DNA from: CAMDPA01 sp964574325
GTDB taxonomy: Bacteria > Pseudomonadota > Alphaproteobacteria > Rhizobiales > Hyphomicrobiaceae
DNA: 64,000 nt
Assembly: GCA_964574325.1 (NCBI GenBank)
Contig: CAZNMY010000001.1
Coordinates: 185,443 to 249,442, forward strand
Reading direction: 5' to 3'
Of this stretch, positions 28,849-39,000 are shown one piece after another. Position 1 is the first letter of the stretch. The number at the start of each line of letters is the position of its first letter. Position numbers and translations under genes: made by a program. The notes below the pieces were generated by a model. It had not been told where the DNA came from, did not search any database, and was given only the letters and a program-made list of their open reading frames with translations.

Positions 28849-28896
28849 CGGAAGTCGGAAGTCGGAAGTCGGAAATCAGAAATCGGAATTCGGAAG
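28849..28896. repeat. Short tandem repeat CGGAAGT
   Basis: About six units of 7-8 bases with core CGGAA(G/A)T in the 67-base gap between small and large subunit genes. It has the same architecture as, but a different core from, the tracts at 18116-18151 and 63965-64000. Confidence 0.7.
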
Positions 28897-28905
28897 GATG
28901 CCTGA

Positions 28906-29391
<486 letters not shown>

Positions 29392-29698
29392 GGGCGGTTC
29401 CCCGGACTCTTCTGTAAGCGGGCGGATGTGGTCGTCGCACGCAGACTGCCTCAATGGACGGGGGCGGGCAATGCTGATCTGAGCAGGGGCCTTCCTCGTG
29501 GCGTCGCGGCGGGAGTGGGCCGCGCTCGACGCGATCCAGCGGGGCGGCCGGTCCCGATTTCCAAGCAGCAGAATAAAAGTGCTGGAGCTTTCCTCTTGGG
29601 ACGGATAATTGAGGGTAACAAAAATTCACCGTGGGGCAGAAGGTCCTGAGCCTTCGAAGTTTTCCAGCGCTGCATTCTAAGGGTGTTCAATACTTCAC
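29392..29698. other. Intergenic region between divergent small-subunit and amidohydrolase genes
   Basis: About 307 bases without a gene. It must hold the promoters for the minus-strand Mo hydroxylase operon and for the plus-strand amidohydrolase gene. The section next to the amidohydrolase is richer in A and T. I see no clear operator palindrome. Confidence 0.5.
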
Positions 29699-30955
29699 AT
29701 GGCTCGTCATCCCAGGCATGCGCTCGCTGCGCGCATCATGACAAGACTGGACCATCTCGCTGCCATCACCAGCGTCGAAGGAGAGGTTTCGCGCTTTTTT
29801 CTGACACCGGAGCACAAGTCGGCGCTCGAGCTGATCTCGGGTTGGATGACCGAAGCTGGTCTCGAGGTGGAAGTCGACGCGGCGGGGACGCTCATCGGTC
29901 ACAAGGAAGGGGAGGCGCGCGGCGCCAAGACGCTGCTGCTAGGCTCGCACGTCGATACGGTCCGCAAAGCCGGTCGCTTCGACGGTTGCCTCGGCGTCGT
30001 GATGGCCATCGAGGCGATGTCGGAATTGAAGCGTCTCGGGGTCAGGCTGCCTTATTCGGTCGACGTGGTGGCGTTCGGCGGCGAGGAGGCCAGCCGTTTT
30101 CCTTGCACGCTCTTCGGCTCGCGGGCCCTGGCAGGAGGCTTCCATCCGGATATGCTCGACTGTGCCGACAGCGATGGTGTCACGCTCAGGCAGGCCTTGA
30201 TCGAATTCGGCTGCGATCCCGACAGAATTCCCGATGTGGCGCGACGTTCGACCGATCTGCTGGGATATGTCGAGGTGCACATCGAGCAGGGGCCGGTGCT
30301 CGAAGGCGAGGGCGTGGGGGTCGGTGTCGTGACGATGATCAGCGGCGTCACGCGGTTCGCCGTCGAGGTGCGCGGCAAGGCTGGACATGCGGGGACTTCG
30401 CCGATGCAGGTTCGGTGCGACGCGCTCACGGGGGCAGCGGAAATGCTGCTCGCGATCGAGGATGTCGCTCGCTCGACGGCAGGTCTGCTGGCAACGGTCG
30501 GGAAACTCTCGATCAAGCCCGGCAGCGTGAACGCGGTGCCCGATCAGGTCGATTTCTGTATCGACGTGCGGAGTTCCGTCGACGGGAGCCGGCGCGGTGG
30601 TGGCCGTGAGATCGACAAGCGGCTGCGGGCGATCTCGCGACTGCGGCGGCTGGTGTGCAAGTCGACGGAGATGCTCAACGAGAAGGCCGTCGCCTGCGAT
30701 CAGCGGCTGATCCACCAGCTTTCTTCAGCGGCCGACCGCATCGGTGTGCCGTGGATCGGGTTGCCGAACGGGGCTGGGCACGATGGGCTCGCCATCTCGC
30801 GGATGTGCCCGATCGGGATGCTGTTCGTGCGCAGCAAGGCCGGCAGTGGCCCTCATTCGCAAGAAACCGTCAGGGCGGAAGACGTCGAGGCGGCGACACG
30901 CGTGCTGCTCGAGTTCCTGTCGCAGTTTGCGCCGAACGGCCGTACGCTCTCCTGA
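29699..30955 (+). CDS. M20-family amidohydrolase (allantoate amidohydrolase / N-carbamoyl-L-amino acid hydrolase type)
   Basis: A 418-residue metal-dependent hydrolase of the HyuC/AllC group, which removes carbamoyl or ureido groups. Visible metal ligands: GSHVDTVRKAGRFDGCLGV (His and Asp), GGEEASRFPCTLFGSRALAG (Glu pair) and VEVHIEQGPVLE (His). The dimerisation domain contains GKAGHAGTSPMQVR. Together with a xanthine-dehydrogenase-family enzyme and XdhC next door it suggests purine/ureide or hydantoin breakdown, but allantoinase and urate oxidase genes are not seen. Start 29699 is kept because the residues before the inner ATG (29738) resemble the family N-terminus. Confidence 0.85.
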   Translation: MARHPRHALAARIMTRLDHLAAITSVEGEVSRFFLTPEHKSALELISGWMTEAGLEVEVDAAGTLIGHKEGEARGAKTLLLGSHVDTVRKAGRFDGCLGVVMAIEAMSELKRLGVRLPYSVDVVAFGGEEASRFPCTLFGSRALAGGFHPDMLDCADSDGVTLRQALIEFGCDPDRIPDVARRSTDLLGYVEVHIEQGPVLEGEGVGVGVVTMISGVTRFAVEVRGKAGHAGTSPMQVRCDALTGAAEMLLAIEDVARSTAGLLATVGKLSIKPGSVNAVPDQVDFCIDVRSSVDGSRRGGGREIDKRLRAISRLRRLVCKSTEMLNEKAVACDQRLIHQLSSAADRIGVPWIGLPNGAGHDGLAISRMCPIGMLFVRSKAGSGPHSQETVRAEDVEAATRVLLEFLSQFAPNGRTLS

Positions 30956-31041
30956 TCGATGGAGTTTCGATCGCTCTCAGTCCGGCTGGTTCGCCGCTAT
31001 CGACGGGCAGCGAGGGATGCAGCGAGGGGCGGACGACGGCA

Positions 31042-32079
31042 ATGAATTGGCTGGACGAGATCGAACGACGCGTCGAGCGGTCGGGCCCGGTGGCTCGAGT
31101 GCTCATCATCGCGACGGACGGCCCGACCCCCAGGGCGACCGGCACGGCGATGCTGGTCTGGCGCGACGGAGCGGCGGGGCGGATCGGCCGGGGGGACGCC
31201 GAGCAGCGCTCGATCGAAATCGCGCGGAAGATGATCGACGAGCTCGGCGCTGTGGACCTCGGCGAAGCGCCCGCGGGACGTGATGTGAAATGGTTCCGGG
31301 AAACGGCGCGATACTCGACGGGGAAGGTGCTCGGAGAGAGTTCTGGCGGTACCGTCGAGGTTCTCATCGAGGTGTTCGGCCCGGCCGAATGTGCGGCGCT
31401 TGCCCGTTCGGGCGGCCTGGGGGCGGAGGCGCGTTTCATCGGCCGCAGGCTCCGGTCGGGCGAGGTGCCAGTGCTGCTCGTGGCCGGGAGGTCCGATCTG
31501 TCCGCGGACTGGCGGACAGGCATCGCGGAATTGATGGGGCGGCCACACGCCAGATTGGCGCGGACCTCGGCGTCGGGAGGCGAGGACATCGTCGTCGAGC
31601 GGCTCCGACCGCCGCGTCCGCCGTTCTACGTCTATGGCACCGGCCTCGTTGCTCGGGCGCTCGTGGTGGTGCTGGCGGGGCTTCCCTTCGAGGTGATCTG
31701 GGTCGACACGGCGCCGGGGAATTTTCCGGCCGATGTGCCGGCGGGCGTGCTCACGATGGCGAGCGGCGATGTCGAGGCGATTGCGCGATCGGCTCAGGAT
31801 GGTGCGCTTCACGCCGTGATGACGGCCGACCACGATCTCGATCTCGGGGTGTGCCGCCAGATCCTGCGCAGGGGCAGCTTCCATTACCTCGGCGTGATCG
31901 GTTCGCTGTTGAAGCGTGAGAGGCTGGTCGGGCGCCTGGAAGCCGACGGAATAGAGGCAGCGATACTCGAAAGGCTGTCGTGTCCCGTCGGACTGCCGCA
32001 GATCAAGTCGAAGCAGCCTTCGGTCATCGCGATTTCGATCGCGGCTCAAGCGCTCGCGTTGCTGCCGCCCGACGCTTGA
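31042..32079 (+). CDS. XdhC/CoxF family Mo-enzyme maturation protein
   Basis: A 345-residue protein of the XdhC/CoxI/CoxF group. XdhC binds the molybdenum cofactor, protects it, supports its sulfuration and hands it to the large subunit of xanthine-dehydrogenase-type enzymes. The N-terminal XdhC domain (about 1-75) starts WLDEIERRVERSGPVARVLI; the C-terminal Rossmann-type domain (about 190-340) has PFYVYGTGLVARALVVVLAG and HYLGVIGSLLKRERL. The ATG at 31042 matches the domain start. It follows the amidohydrolase gene by 86 bases, probably the same transcript, and serves the oppositely transcribed Mo hydroxylase. Confidence 0.9.
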   Translation: MNWLDEIERRVERSGPVARVLIIATDGPTPRATGTAMLVWRDGAAGRIGRGDAEQRSIEIARKMIDELGAVDLGEAPAGRDVKWFRETARYSTGKVLGESSGGTVEVLIEVFGPAECAALARSGGLGAEARFIGRRLRSGEVPVLLVAGRSDLSADWRTGIAELMGRPHARLARTSASGGEDIVVERLRPPRPPFYVYGTGLVARALVVVLAGLPFEVIWVDTAPGNFPADVPAGVLTMASGDVEAIARSAQDGALHAVMTADHDLDLGVCRQILRRGSFHYLGVIGSLLKRERLVGRLEADGIEAAILERLSCPVGLPQIKSKQPSVIAISIAAQALALLPPDA

Positions 32080-32120
32080 GAGAGACGCGTGACTGAAGGA
32101 CGGGGGCGACGCGATGGCGC

Positions 32121-32984
32121 TCAGCCGGGCGGCCGATACGGCATGAAAACGAACGCGTCGGCCTGCTTCACGATGTGGCCCAGGCCGGGCGCCGGGAGAT
32201 GGGCGCCGGCGACCAGCGTGCCACTGCGCGCGATCTCCTCCAGCAGCGCCAGCCGGGTGCGGCCTGCTTCGCCGGGATCGACGTCGTAGATCATGGGCAC
32301 GAGGGGGAGCGGCAGTTGGATCGCCGCGAGATGGACGACGTCGCCCAAAAACACGGCGTCCGCCTGCGGGGGACCGATCCGCCACGTGGCGTGGCCGGGC
32401 GTATGGCCCGGCGCCAGGCTGGCCGAGATGCCGGGCAGACCTTCTCCGTCGGCGACGCGGCGGACGCGTGCTCCATATGCTCCGACGATCGCGCGCTGGA
32501 CCATCACATGGCGGGCCGAGCGCTCATCCAGCCGGTCGATCGGCGTGTCCAGGAAGAACTCGGCTTCCTTGCGATGGAGCACCAATTCGGCGTTGGGAAA
32601 CGCTGCGCGGCCGCGGTCGTCGGTCAGGCCGCCGATATGGTCCATATGGAGATGGGTCAGCAGCACGGCATCGATGTCCTCGGGTGCGACGTCGATGGCT
32701 GCGAGGCTCGCGGGGAGATGTCCCATGCTCGGCCCCTTCGTCGTGCCGGAGCCGGCATCGACCAATGCCAGACAGCCGGCGGTTTCGAGCAGGAATGCCC
32801 GCACGGGGAGTACCAGGGGGTCCGCGCCGCTCGCTTTTGCGGCCAGATCGATCAATCGGCGGGCTTCCGAGGGGGCGAGATTCAGGATCGTTTCCAGTTT
32901 GGCGTTCAAGGTTCCGTCCCACAGTGACGTCACTTCGACGTCTCCGATTGAAACTCTCGTTGCTCGCTCTGCGTGTCCGGACAT
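32121..32984 (-). CDS. Metallo-beta-lactamase fold hydrolase
   Basis: A 287-residue MBL-fold enzyme with the full di-zinc motif: HLHMDHIGG at about residues 110-118, GHTPGHAT, the bridging aspartate in FLGDVVH and a final histidine in AGAHLPAPGLGH. It resembles the quorum-quenching lactonase/methyl-parathion-hydrolase branch (open start VSIGDVEVTSLWDGT), so hydrolysis of a lactone or ester is likely, but the substrate is unknown. No signal peptide. ATG at 32984 has GGAAACTGA directly before it. Convergent with the xdhC-like gene 41 bases away. Confidence 0.88.
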   Translation of the reverse strand: MSGHAERATRVSIGDVEVTSLWDGTLNAKLETILNLAPSEARRLIDLAAKASGADPLVLPVRAFLLETAGCLALVDAGSGTTKGPSMGHLPASLAAIDVAPEDIDAVLLTHLHMDHIGGLTDDRGRAAFPNAELVLHRKEAEFFLDTPIDRLDERSARHVMVQRAIVGAYGARVRRVADGEGLPGISASLAPGHTPGHATWRIGPPQADAVFLGDVVHLAAIQLPLPLVPMIYDVDPGEAGRTRLALLEEIARSGTLVAGAHLPAPGLGHIVKQADAFVFMPYRPPG

Positions 32985-33312
32985 TCAGTTTCCAATCGTC
33001 ACGTTTCGGTCTGCGGCATACGGTGCCCGAAAAATTCCGGAACAGCAAGGCGACGGCAAAAAGTTGTGGTGTCGCGTATGTGATATTGTATATGCGAAAG
33101 CACGCGATTGCATTCGAGTATCTAATGTCCGTTGTGTCGGGTGCTGGTCATCCTGCAATTTCGCGAATGCTGCACATTTCGCTTTACCGCGGTTTTGAGA
33201 TCGGTTATCCGATCTTTCGTGGGGCCCTCTGACTGGCGTGGTGAAGGGAAGTTCGGCTCGCCGCATCGAGCCTTTCTCTCCCGGCGTTGTGAAAAAATGT
33301 GGAGTTGAAGAA
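32985..33312. other. AT-richer intergenic region
   Basis: About 330 bases between divergent genes, visibly less GC-rich than the genes around it. No open frame with protein character. It should contain the MBL-hydrolase promoter and the promoter of the DUF6197-like gene; no clear motif is called. Confidence 0.5.
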
Positions 33313-33618
33313 ATGGCTCAATCGATAGCAAGGCAGGTGCTTACTCGCGCTCAAGGAATGATCGCCGAGAAAGAGTGCTGGCTACAGGGTGCGTGGAAGC
33401 GACCCCGGAAGGTGGGCGGTTTTCAGAGATGCGCTTATCAAGCCGTCTATGACGCCGCCCAGGACCTGGGATTGCCGGCTTCTGGCTCTTTCAAGCTCCT
33501 GATGAAGACATTGGGGGATGGTCGCCGCTCCGCGATCAAAAGGCTTCCTGTATTCAATGACGGAGCCTCTCACGACGAGGTCCTGAGATTGTTCGAGCTA
33601 GCCCTCGAGGACGCCTGA
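33313..33618 (+). CDS. Small DUF6197-like protein
   Basis: A 101-residue cytoplasmic protein. The layout of an N-terminal helix (QVLTRAQGMIAE), W-x-x-G-A-W, GGFQRCAYQAVYDAA, and a C-terminal VFNDGASHDEVLRLFELA fits my memory of DUF6197, a family of unknown role in which a conserved Cys-Ala and an N-D pair recur. ATG at 33313 has GGAG 8 nt upstream; a longer frame starts at 33238 but lacks a ribosome binding site. A stem-loop follows the stop directly. Isolated gene in lower-GC DNA, perhaps mobile. Confidence 0.65.
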   Translation: MAQSIARQVLTRAQGMIAEKECWLQGAWKRPRKVGGFQRCAYQAVYDAAQDLGLPASGSFKLLMKTLGDGRRSAIKRLPVFNDGASHDEVLRLFELALEDA

Positions 33619-33640
33619 GCCGCCACGGGCGGGTGGCGGC
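33619..33640 (+). terminator. Stem-loop after the DUF6197-like gene
   Basis: GCCGCCAC and GTGGCGGC form a perfect 8-bp stem with a six-base loop, starting on the base after the stop codon and followed by TGTT. It lacks a strong T-run, so it is only a probable terminator. Confidence 0.5.
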
Positions 33641-33660
33641 TGTTCTCGACGCGGCGTGGG

Positions 33661-33689
33661 CATGGCGAGCGGCGTTGCTGCTCGCCATG
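33661..33689. repeat. 10-bp perfect inverted repeat
   Basis: CATGGCGAGC and GCTCGCCATG are separated by nine bases, followed by two direct copies of GTTCATTTTCGGG. It could be a second transcription terminator or a protein-binding site. Confidence 0.5.
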
Positions 33690-34306
33690 TTCATTTTCGG
33701 GGTTCATTTTCGGGAAGGTGCCAAACACACCATGGTGGCGCGTGCGGACGAAAGTGGAATAGCGTATCAGAGTCTGTATGTTGCACTTTTGGAATTATTT
33801 TCTGATGGCGTTGGTCTGGCGTGATCTTCTGGTGAGATATTGAAATAAAATTTCTTTTCGTGATGCGCCGCAACGGGAATTGATCGTAGGCTTACTGCGT
33901 GGCCCGGCCTGCTCAATGGTGCGCTTATCGCTTGCTCGCGCTTTGCCCTTTCTTTGCCCTTTCTTTGCCCTTGCTTTGGCCCTGGGTCTTGCCCCGGGGC
34001 ATTGGGTTTGCCTGTTGGCTGCCAACTTCGCTTCCCCGTACCATTCTCTGGTCGCTTGCCGGGACTATTGCCAGAGGATTCGGCCGGATGGCCGAATTGG
34101 GCTATCGGCGCTTGAACACGACGTTCGTCCAGGCCATTCGTCAGTGGTTCATCTATAGCGGTTCGATCTGCTCGTCTGGTTCGGCGACCAGATGGCGCCA
34201 TATTCTCAATTGTGTTGCCTCAGTCCATTAAGCGGTGGCTGTATGCCCGATCTGGTGCTCTCACGTAGTGCACGCAGTCGGCGCGCAGAGCAGGGGCAGA
34301 GCGGGG
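33690..34306. other. Gene-free stretch with an 11-bp tandem repeat
   Basis: About 600 bases with no supported gene; the short open frames on both strands lack domain character. At 33941-33973 the unit CTTTGCCCTTT/G is repeated three times, with a degenerate fourth copy to 33984. The stretch is AT-richer at its left end. Confidence 0.55.
33941..33984. repeat. 11-bp tandem repeat (CTTTGCCCTTT)
   Basis: Three near-identical 11-base units followed by a diverged copy (CTTTGGCCCTG). Non-coding as far as can be seen. Confidence 0.75.
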
Positions 34307-35800
34307 ATGGCTTCCGGAGCAATCATAGGCGCGGTACTCGTCATCCTGGACGGCTTGCGGCCGGACATGGTCACGGCGGACGTTACGCCCAACCTGTTCG
34401 CATTCCGCAGAGTCGCCATAGACTTCGTACACGCAAAGTCCGTGTTCCCAAGCGTCACTTCTGTGGCAGCCGCGTCGATTGCGACGGGGGAGTTGCCTGT
34501 GAGACACGGGGTTGTGGGAAACGAGGTGTTCGGTGACGGGTTCCCGCGGGAACGTGTGCTCGATCTCGGTGACCATCGCATCGTGCGGGGGCTCGATCAG
34601 ACGCTGGCTCACAATCTCGTCACGGCGCGGACATTCGCTGATGCGCTCGCAGCGAACAAGCGGAGCATGGCCATCGTGGATGCCGGCGCTCCCGTGGCGT
34701 CGAGCCTGCTCAATCCTCGGGCAGCCAGGAACAGGCATTGGACGTTCTCGACCCGAGGTCGCGATGCGACGGCCACTGTCGCGGCGTGGGACGAAGTGGT
34801 GCGCCGCCATGGCTTTCCGCCAGAGCGTGAATTGCCACGTTTCGATGAGGTCGGTTATGCCGCCGACGTGTTCATCCGCGAGGTGATAGAGGGAGCGGCG
34901 CGGGATGTCGCGGTGCTGTGGCTGTCCGAGCCCGATGCGACGTCCCGGTATCGCGAACTCGGATCGCTCGAGAGCGAGAATGCCTTGCGGCACGTGGACC
35001 GGCAACTCGGGCGGGTGCTGGCAGCGGTCGATCAGCGTCAGGGGCTCGAGCGGACGCTGGTGATCGTGGCGTCGGATCATGGTCAGATATCTTCGATCGG
35101 CAACATCGACGTCGCAGCCGAAATGCGACGTGCAGGTTTCGTTGCGGGAGACCGCAAGGGGCTGGGAGGCTGCGAGGTGGTGGTGACCGGCCAAGGCTAT
35201 GGTGCGCTGCATTTCACGGCGGAGGACGTGAATCGCAACCGGCGCATCGTCGACTGGCTGATGGAGCAGAGCTGGGTCGGCCAGATCTTTTCGAGGCGGG
35301 GTGGCGCGCCGGAAGGCGAAACCGTCGAAGGCGGTTTTCCCGGGACGTTGGCGTTGGAGATGGCGGGACTCGGTCACGACCGGGCGGCGGACGTGATGTT
35401 CACGTTCGCTTCCGACTGCGGACTGGACAGGAACGGGATGCCGGGGCGAGGGTTGCACAATGCCGTTTCCGCGCATTGTCAGGGGACGCACGGCGGGCTC
35501 AACCCGATGGAAATGTCCACGCTACTGCTGGTGGGTGGGCCCGGATTCGGCCGAGGCCAGATCAGTACGGCCGTGGCGGGGATCGTCGATATCGGACCGA
35601 CCATCGCCGCACGGTTCGGGCTCGATCCGGGACCGGGCGTCGCCGGGCGTGACCTCGGGGGGCCGATGCCGGAGGCGCGCCGCACGACCCGCATCGAAGC
35701 GGCGGCCGGGGCATTTCAGCAATCGCTGATCGTCGGGCACGCCAAAGGTACGCGCCCCGAGATGGGCGGCCCGATCGCCGGGCGAACGACGGCGCGTTGA
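34307..35800 (+). CDS. Alkaline-phosphatase-superfamily phosphodiesterase / nucleotide pyrophosphatase
   Basis: A 497-residue hydrolase of the type I phosphodiesterase/nucleotide pyrophosphatase fold. Metal site and nucleophile are visible: Asp15 in VILDGLRPDM, the nucleophilic Thr51 in FPSVTSVAAASIATG, the SDHGQ motif in VIVASDHGQIS and a late histidine in GTHGG. No signal peptide is evident from the ATG at 34307, so it may act in the cytoplasm, unlike most relatives. GGGGCAGAGCGGGG precedes the ATG. Substrate (nucleotide diphosphate, phosphonate or phospholipid) unknown. It stands alone upstream of the large AAA-TPR regulator. Confidence 0.83.
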   Translation: MASGAIIGAVLVILDGLRPDMVTADVTPNLFAFRRVAIDFVHAKSVFPSVTSVAAASIATGELPVRHGVVGNEVFGDGFPRERVLDLGDHRIVRGLDQTLAHNLVTARTFADALAANKRSMAIVDAGAPVASSLLNPRAARNRHWTFSTRGRDATATVAAWDEVVRRHGFPPERELPRFDEVGYAADVFIREVIEGAARDVAVLWLSEPDATSRYRELGSLESENALRHVDRQLGRVLAAVDQRQGLERTLVIVASDHGQISSIGNIDVAAEMRRAGFVAGDRKGLGGCEVVVTGQGYGALHFTAEDVNRNRRIVDWLMEQSWVGQIFSRRGGAPEGETVEGGFPGTLALEMAGLGHDRAADVMFTFASDCGLDRNGMPGRGLHNAVSAHCQGTHGGLNPMEMSTLLLVGGPGFGRGQISTAVAGIVDIGPTIAARFGLDPGPGVAGRDLGGPMPEARRTTRIEAAAGAFQQSLIVGHAKGTRPEMGGPIAGRTTAR

Positions 35801-36087
35801 TGCGTTCGGCCGCCGCGCACTGCGGATGACAGCCTACGATCCGCCCTGTCGAGCGAGGGCGCTCCGGTCGCGTTCGGAAACGCTGAAAACTTGAGATGAT
35901 TGCAATCGTCTGCTCACGTCGTTTCTTATCGGCTGGAACGGTAAGATCGCGGTCGAGCGGCCATGGAGCTATCGGGCAATTCAGCGGCGCTCTCATTCGT
36001 TTCGTCGCCTCCGTTCGTGCAACGGGTCGGGGGCACGTATCGGGGTCAGGTATCGGGGTCACGCATTGGGGTCTGGGGTGTCTGCAG

Positions 36088-39000
36088 ATGAGTAGTCAGT
36101 CGAGTCCGGGCAGGGAGGGGAGCGAGCGTGTCGTGCGGGCGCCGGATGGAGATCCGTTCGATCTGGCATGGATCGGTCGAAGTACCGGTCGTGCCGAGCG
36201 ACGGCAGGTGGTCGTGCTGGCCGTCGGGTTCGATCCCGTCAAAGTGACGGACCCCGAGGAACTGGTCGACGCCTTGTCCAGACGCCGGCACTTCGTTCTC
36301 GACATCGTGGCCCGCAGCGGCGGTAGCGTCGGCCGGATCGATCCCAATCTCCAGATCGTGGCTTGGGGGTGGCCGGTGGCAGGGGAGGCCGATACCCGGT
36401 TCGCGGTATCGGCGGCACTCGAAATCGCCGCCGATACCTCGCAAATGGCGCGGTGCGGGGTCGATGCGGGAATTGCGATCACCTCGGATGCAGAGAACGG
36501 CTCGTTCGATCTCGGATTCGTCGGCGAGATGGTCGGCGCCGCGGTATCGTTTCAAGCGACGGCATCGGCCGGTGAAGTCGTCGTCAGCGATGCCGTTGCC
36601 CGGCTCGTCGCGGATGCGTTCATCCTGATCGAATGCCGCGAACGACAGGCAGATGTGCCGTTGTGGCTGGTCGAGCGCCGCGGCGTACGGCCGAGGGAGC
36701 GGATCGGGCGATGCGTGGGGCAGAGCCCGAGGATCGGGCGGAACGCAGAACGGGCCGAGATCGGAAAGCTTCTCAATGCGGCGATGAGCGGGGAGGCGCA
36801 GCTGCTGCGCATCGAAGGTGTGGCGGGGGTGGGAAAGACCGCGCTCGTGGAATGGATCGAGCAGGAGGCGGCCCGGTTCGTCGCGGAGGTCGTTCTCGTG
36901 CCGTGCCTGCCAGAGCAACAGCACAAGCCATTGGAACCGGTGCGACGCCTGATCGGGAAACTGGCGCGGCTGCCCTCTCCGGCAAGGAGCGCGACGGCAG
37001 CAGGCGCGTTGGTGATCGACGCGTTTCCTTGTGATGGCGACGTCGAGGGGGCCGCGCTTTTCGCTGCCTGCGGAGAAGCCCTGCGTTCCAAGAAGTTCGT
37101 GGCCGAAACCATGGCGCGGCTCCTCGCCGAGTTGATCGCCTACAAGTCCCGATCACGCAGTCTGGTCGTGGTGATCGAGGACATGCATTGGGCCGACGAG
37201 ACCTCCGCGCGTGTCGTCGACGATCTCGGCCGGCCGGGTTGTCGGGAATTCGGCGCACTGCTCGTCGTCACGTCGCGGCCGGTTCGCGGGAGCGGCGCCT
37301 CCAAGGAAGGATGCTGCAGATGGCGCCAGCTTCACCTGGCGCGGCATTCGCTGTCGGAGATGCAGCAGCTCGTCGACACGTGCGAGTTCGCGGCGGCCCT
37401 CGACGCGGAGACGAGGGAGAGGATTGCCGAGCGTTCGGACGGTATTCCATTCATCGCCTTCGAACTCGCGCAATTGTGCGCGAAGCATGCCGACAAGGAT
37501 GGTGATCACCGGTTGCTGGCGCGGCCGAACCGGCTGAATTCGGCGTTGACGAACCGGCTCGATGCGCTGGCGACATTGAAGCCTCTGGCGCAGGCGGCGG
37601 CCGTGCTCGGACGGCTGTTCGACAGTCGGGTTCTGGCGAGCGTTCTGGGCATGGAGGACCGCGTCATCGACGAGCGTCTGGCGATGCTGGTCGACATGGG
37701 GCTGCTGATGCCGCGACGGGGCAGAGGGGGGCTGTATCGGTTTCAGGACGCGCTGTTGTGGTCGCAGGCTTATGGGTCCGTCCTGAAGGCGCGGCGCCGT
37801 GATCTGCATCGCAGGATCGCCGGCGTCATCGAGGGCGACGCGGGGGAGAAATTCGAGACGAGGCCCGAGATCGTCGCGCATCACTGGAAAAAGGCCGGCG
37901 ATCAAGCCAAGGCGTTCGAATGGTGGTTCAGAGCATCGCTCGAAGCCGCGGAGCGCGGCGCTGCAGCCAGGGCGGTCGCATTCATCAATCATGCGCTCAC
38001 CGCCAAGGAGTTGGCGCCGCACGCGTGCTCGGCGCACGACGAAGCGACCTTGATGAGCGTGCTGGGGGGGCAATTGCGCGTGCTGCGCGGAAGTGCTTCG
38101 CGAGAGGCGGTCGCTGCCTACGAGCGGGCGATGGAGGTGGTGTCGAGCATGCCGGCACGGCCGGACGACATCGATCTCGAGATCGCATGGGGGATCTCGA
38201 CGATCCATCTGGTGCGCGGGGATATCCAGGCGGCAGCCGAAAGCAGCAGCCGGCTGTTGAGCGAGGCGACCGAGCGCAACCGGCACGACATCTCTCTGCT
38301 GGCGCTGAGGGTGCACGGCACGGCGCGGCTTCTCGCCGGGGCGGTGTGCGAGGCGATCCGACTTCTCGAGGATGCGACCTCCCGCTACGACCGGAACATG
38401 CTCGGCGAATTCCAGCGGGGCTTCGTATCCGATCCGGGCGCGGTTACGTTCGCCCATCTCGCCACCGCCTATGCCATCGCGGGGAACAAAGAGGCTGCGC
38501 GGGGATGTCGGAACAAGGCATTGCAGCTCGCAGCCGAAATGAAGCATCCGCATACGTCGGCAAACGTGCTGGGCGTGCTGACGATCAGCGCGGTCCACAT
38601 GGGGGAGACCGGGGTTGCGACGGCGCTGGCGCGGGGCTGCAAGGAAATATCGACGCAGCATGGGTTCCGGTACTGGTGCGCGCGCAGCGACATCATTTTC
38701 GCCTGGCAGGCGTCGGTGCAGAATGCCGAGGGCGGGCTCGATGCGATGCGCGCCGCGCTCGATGCCTACGCGGCCACCGGATCGAGCCGCGCTGCCGTGT
38801 TCTCCGCGTGCCTTACGGCTGATGTCGCGATCAGGGCCGGGCGGGCGAAAGACGCGATAGCGCTGCTGGCTTCGGTGCGGGATGCCGGAGAACGGCGTGG
38901 AGAGTGGCTGTACATGCCCGATGTGCAGAGGCTGGAAGCATGGGCCATGGTGGAGGACGACGCCGGCCAGCTATTGGATGCACGACGCAAGCTCGACGCT

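Noticed and set aside
33795..34201. A minus-strand frame over the 11-bp tandem repeat
   Set aside because: Its protein is a Lys/Gly/Pro repeat artefact of the DNA repeat, without a ribosome site or domain.
36088..36700. An active adenylate cyclase acting as partner of the TIR gene
   Set aside because: The catalytic metal residues are missing and the gene is about 11 kb from the TIR gene.
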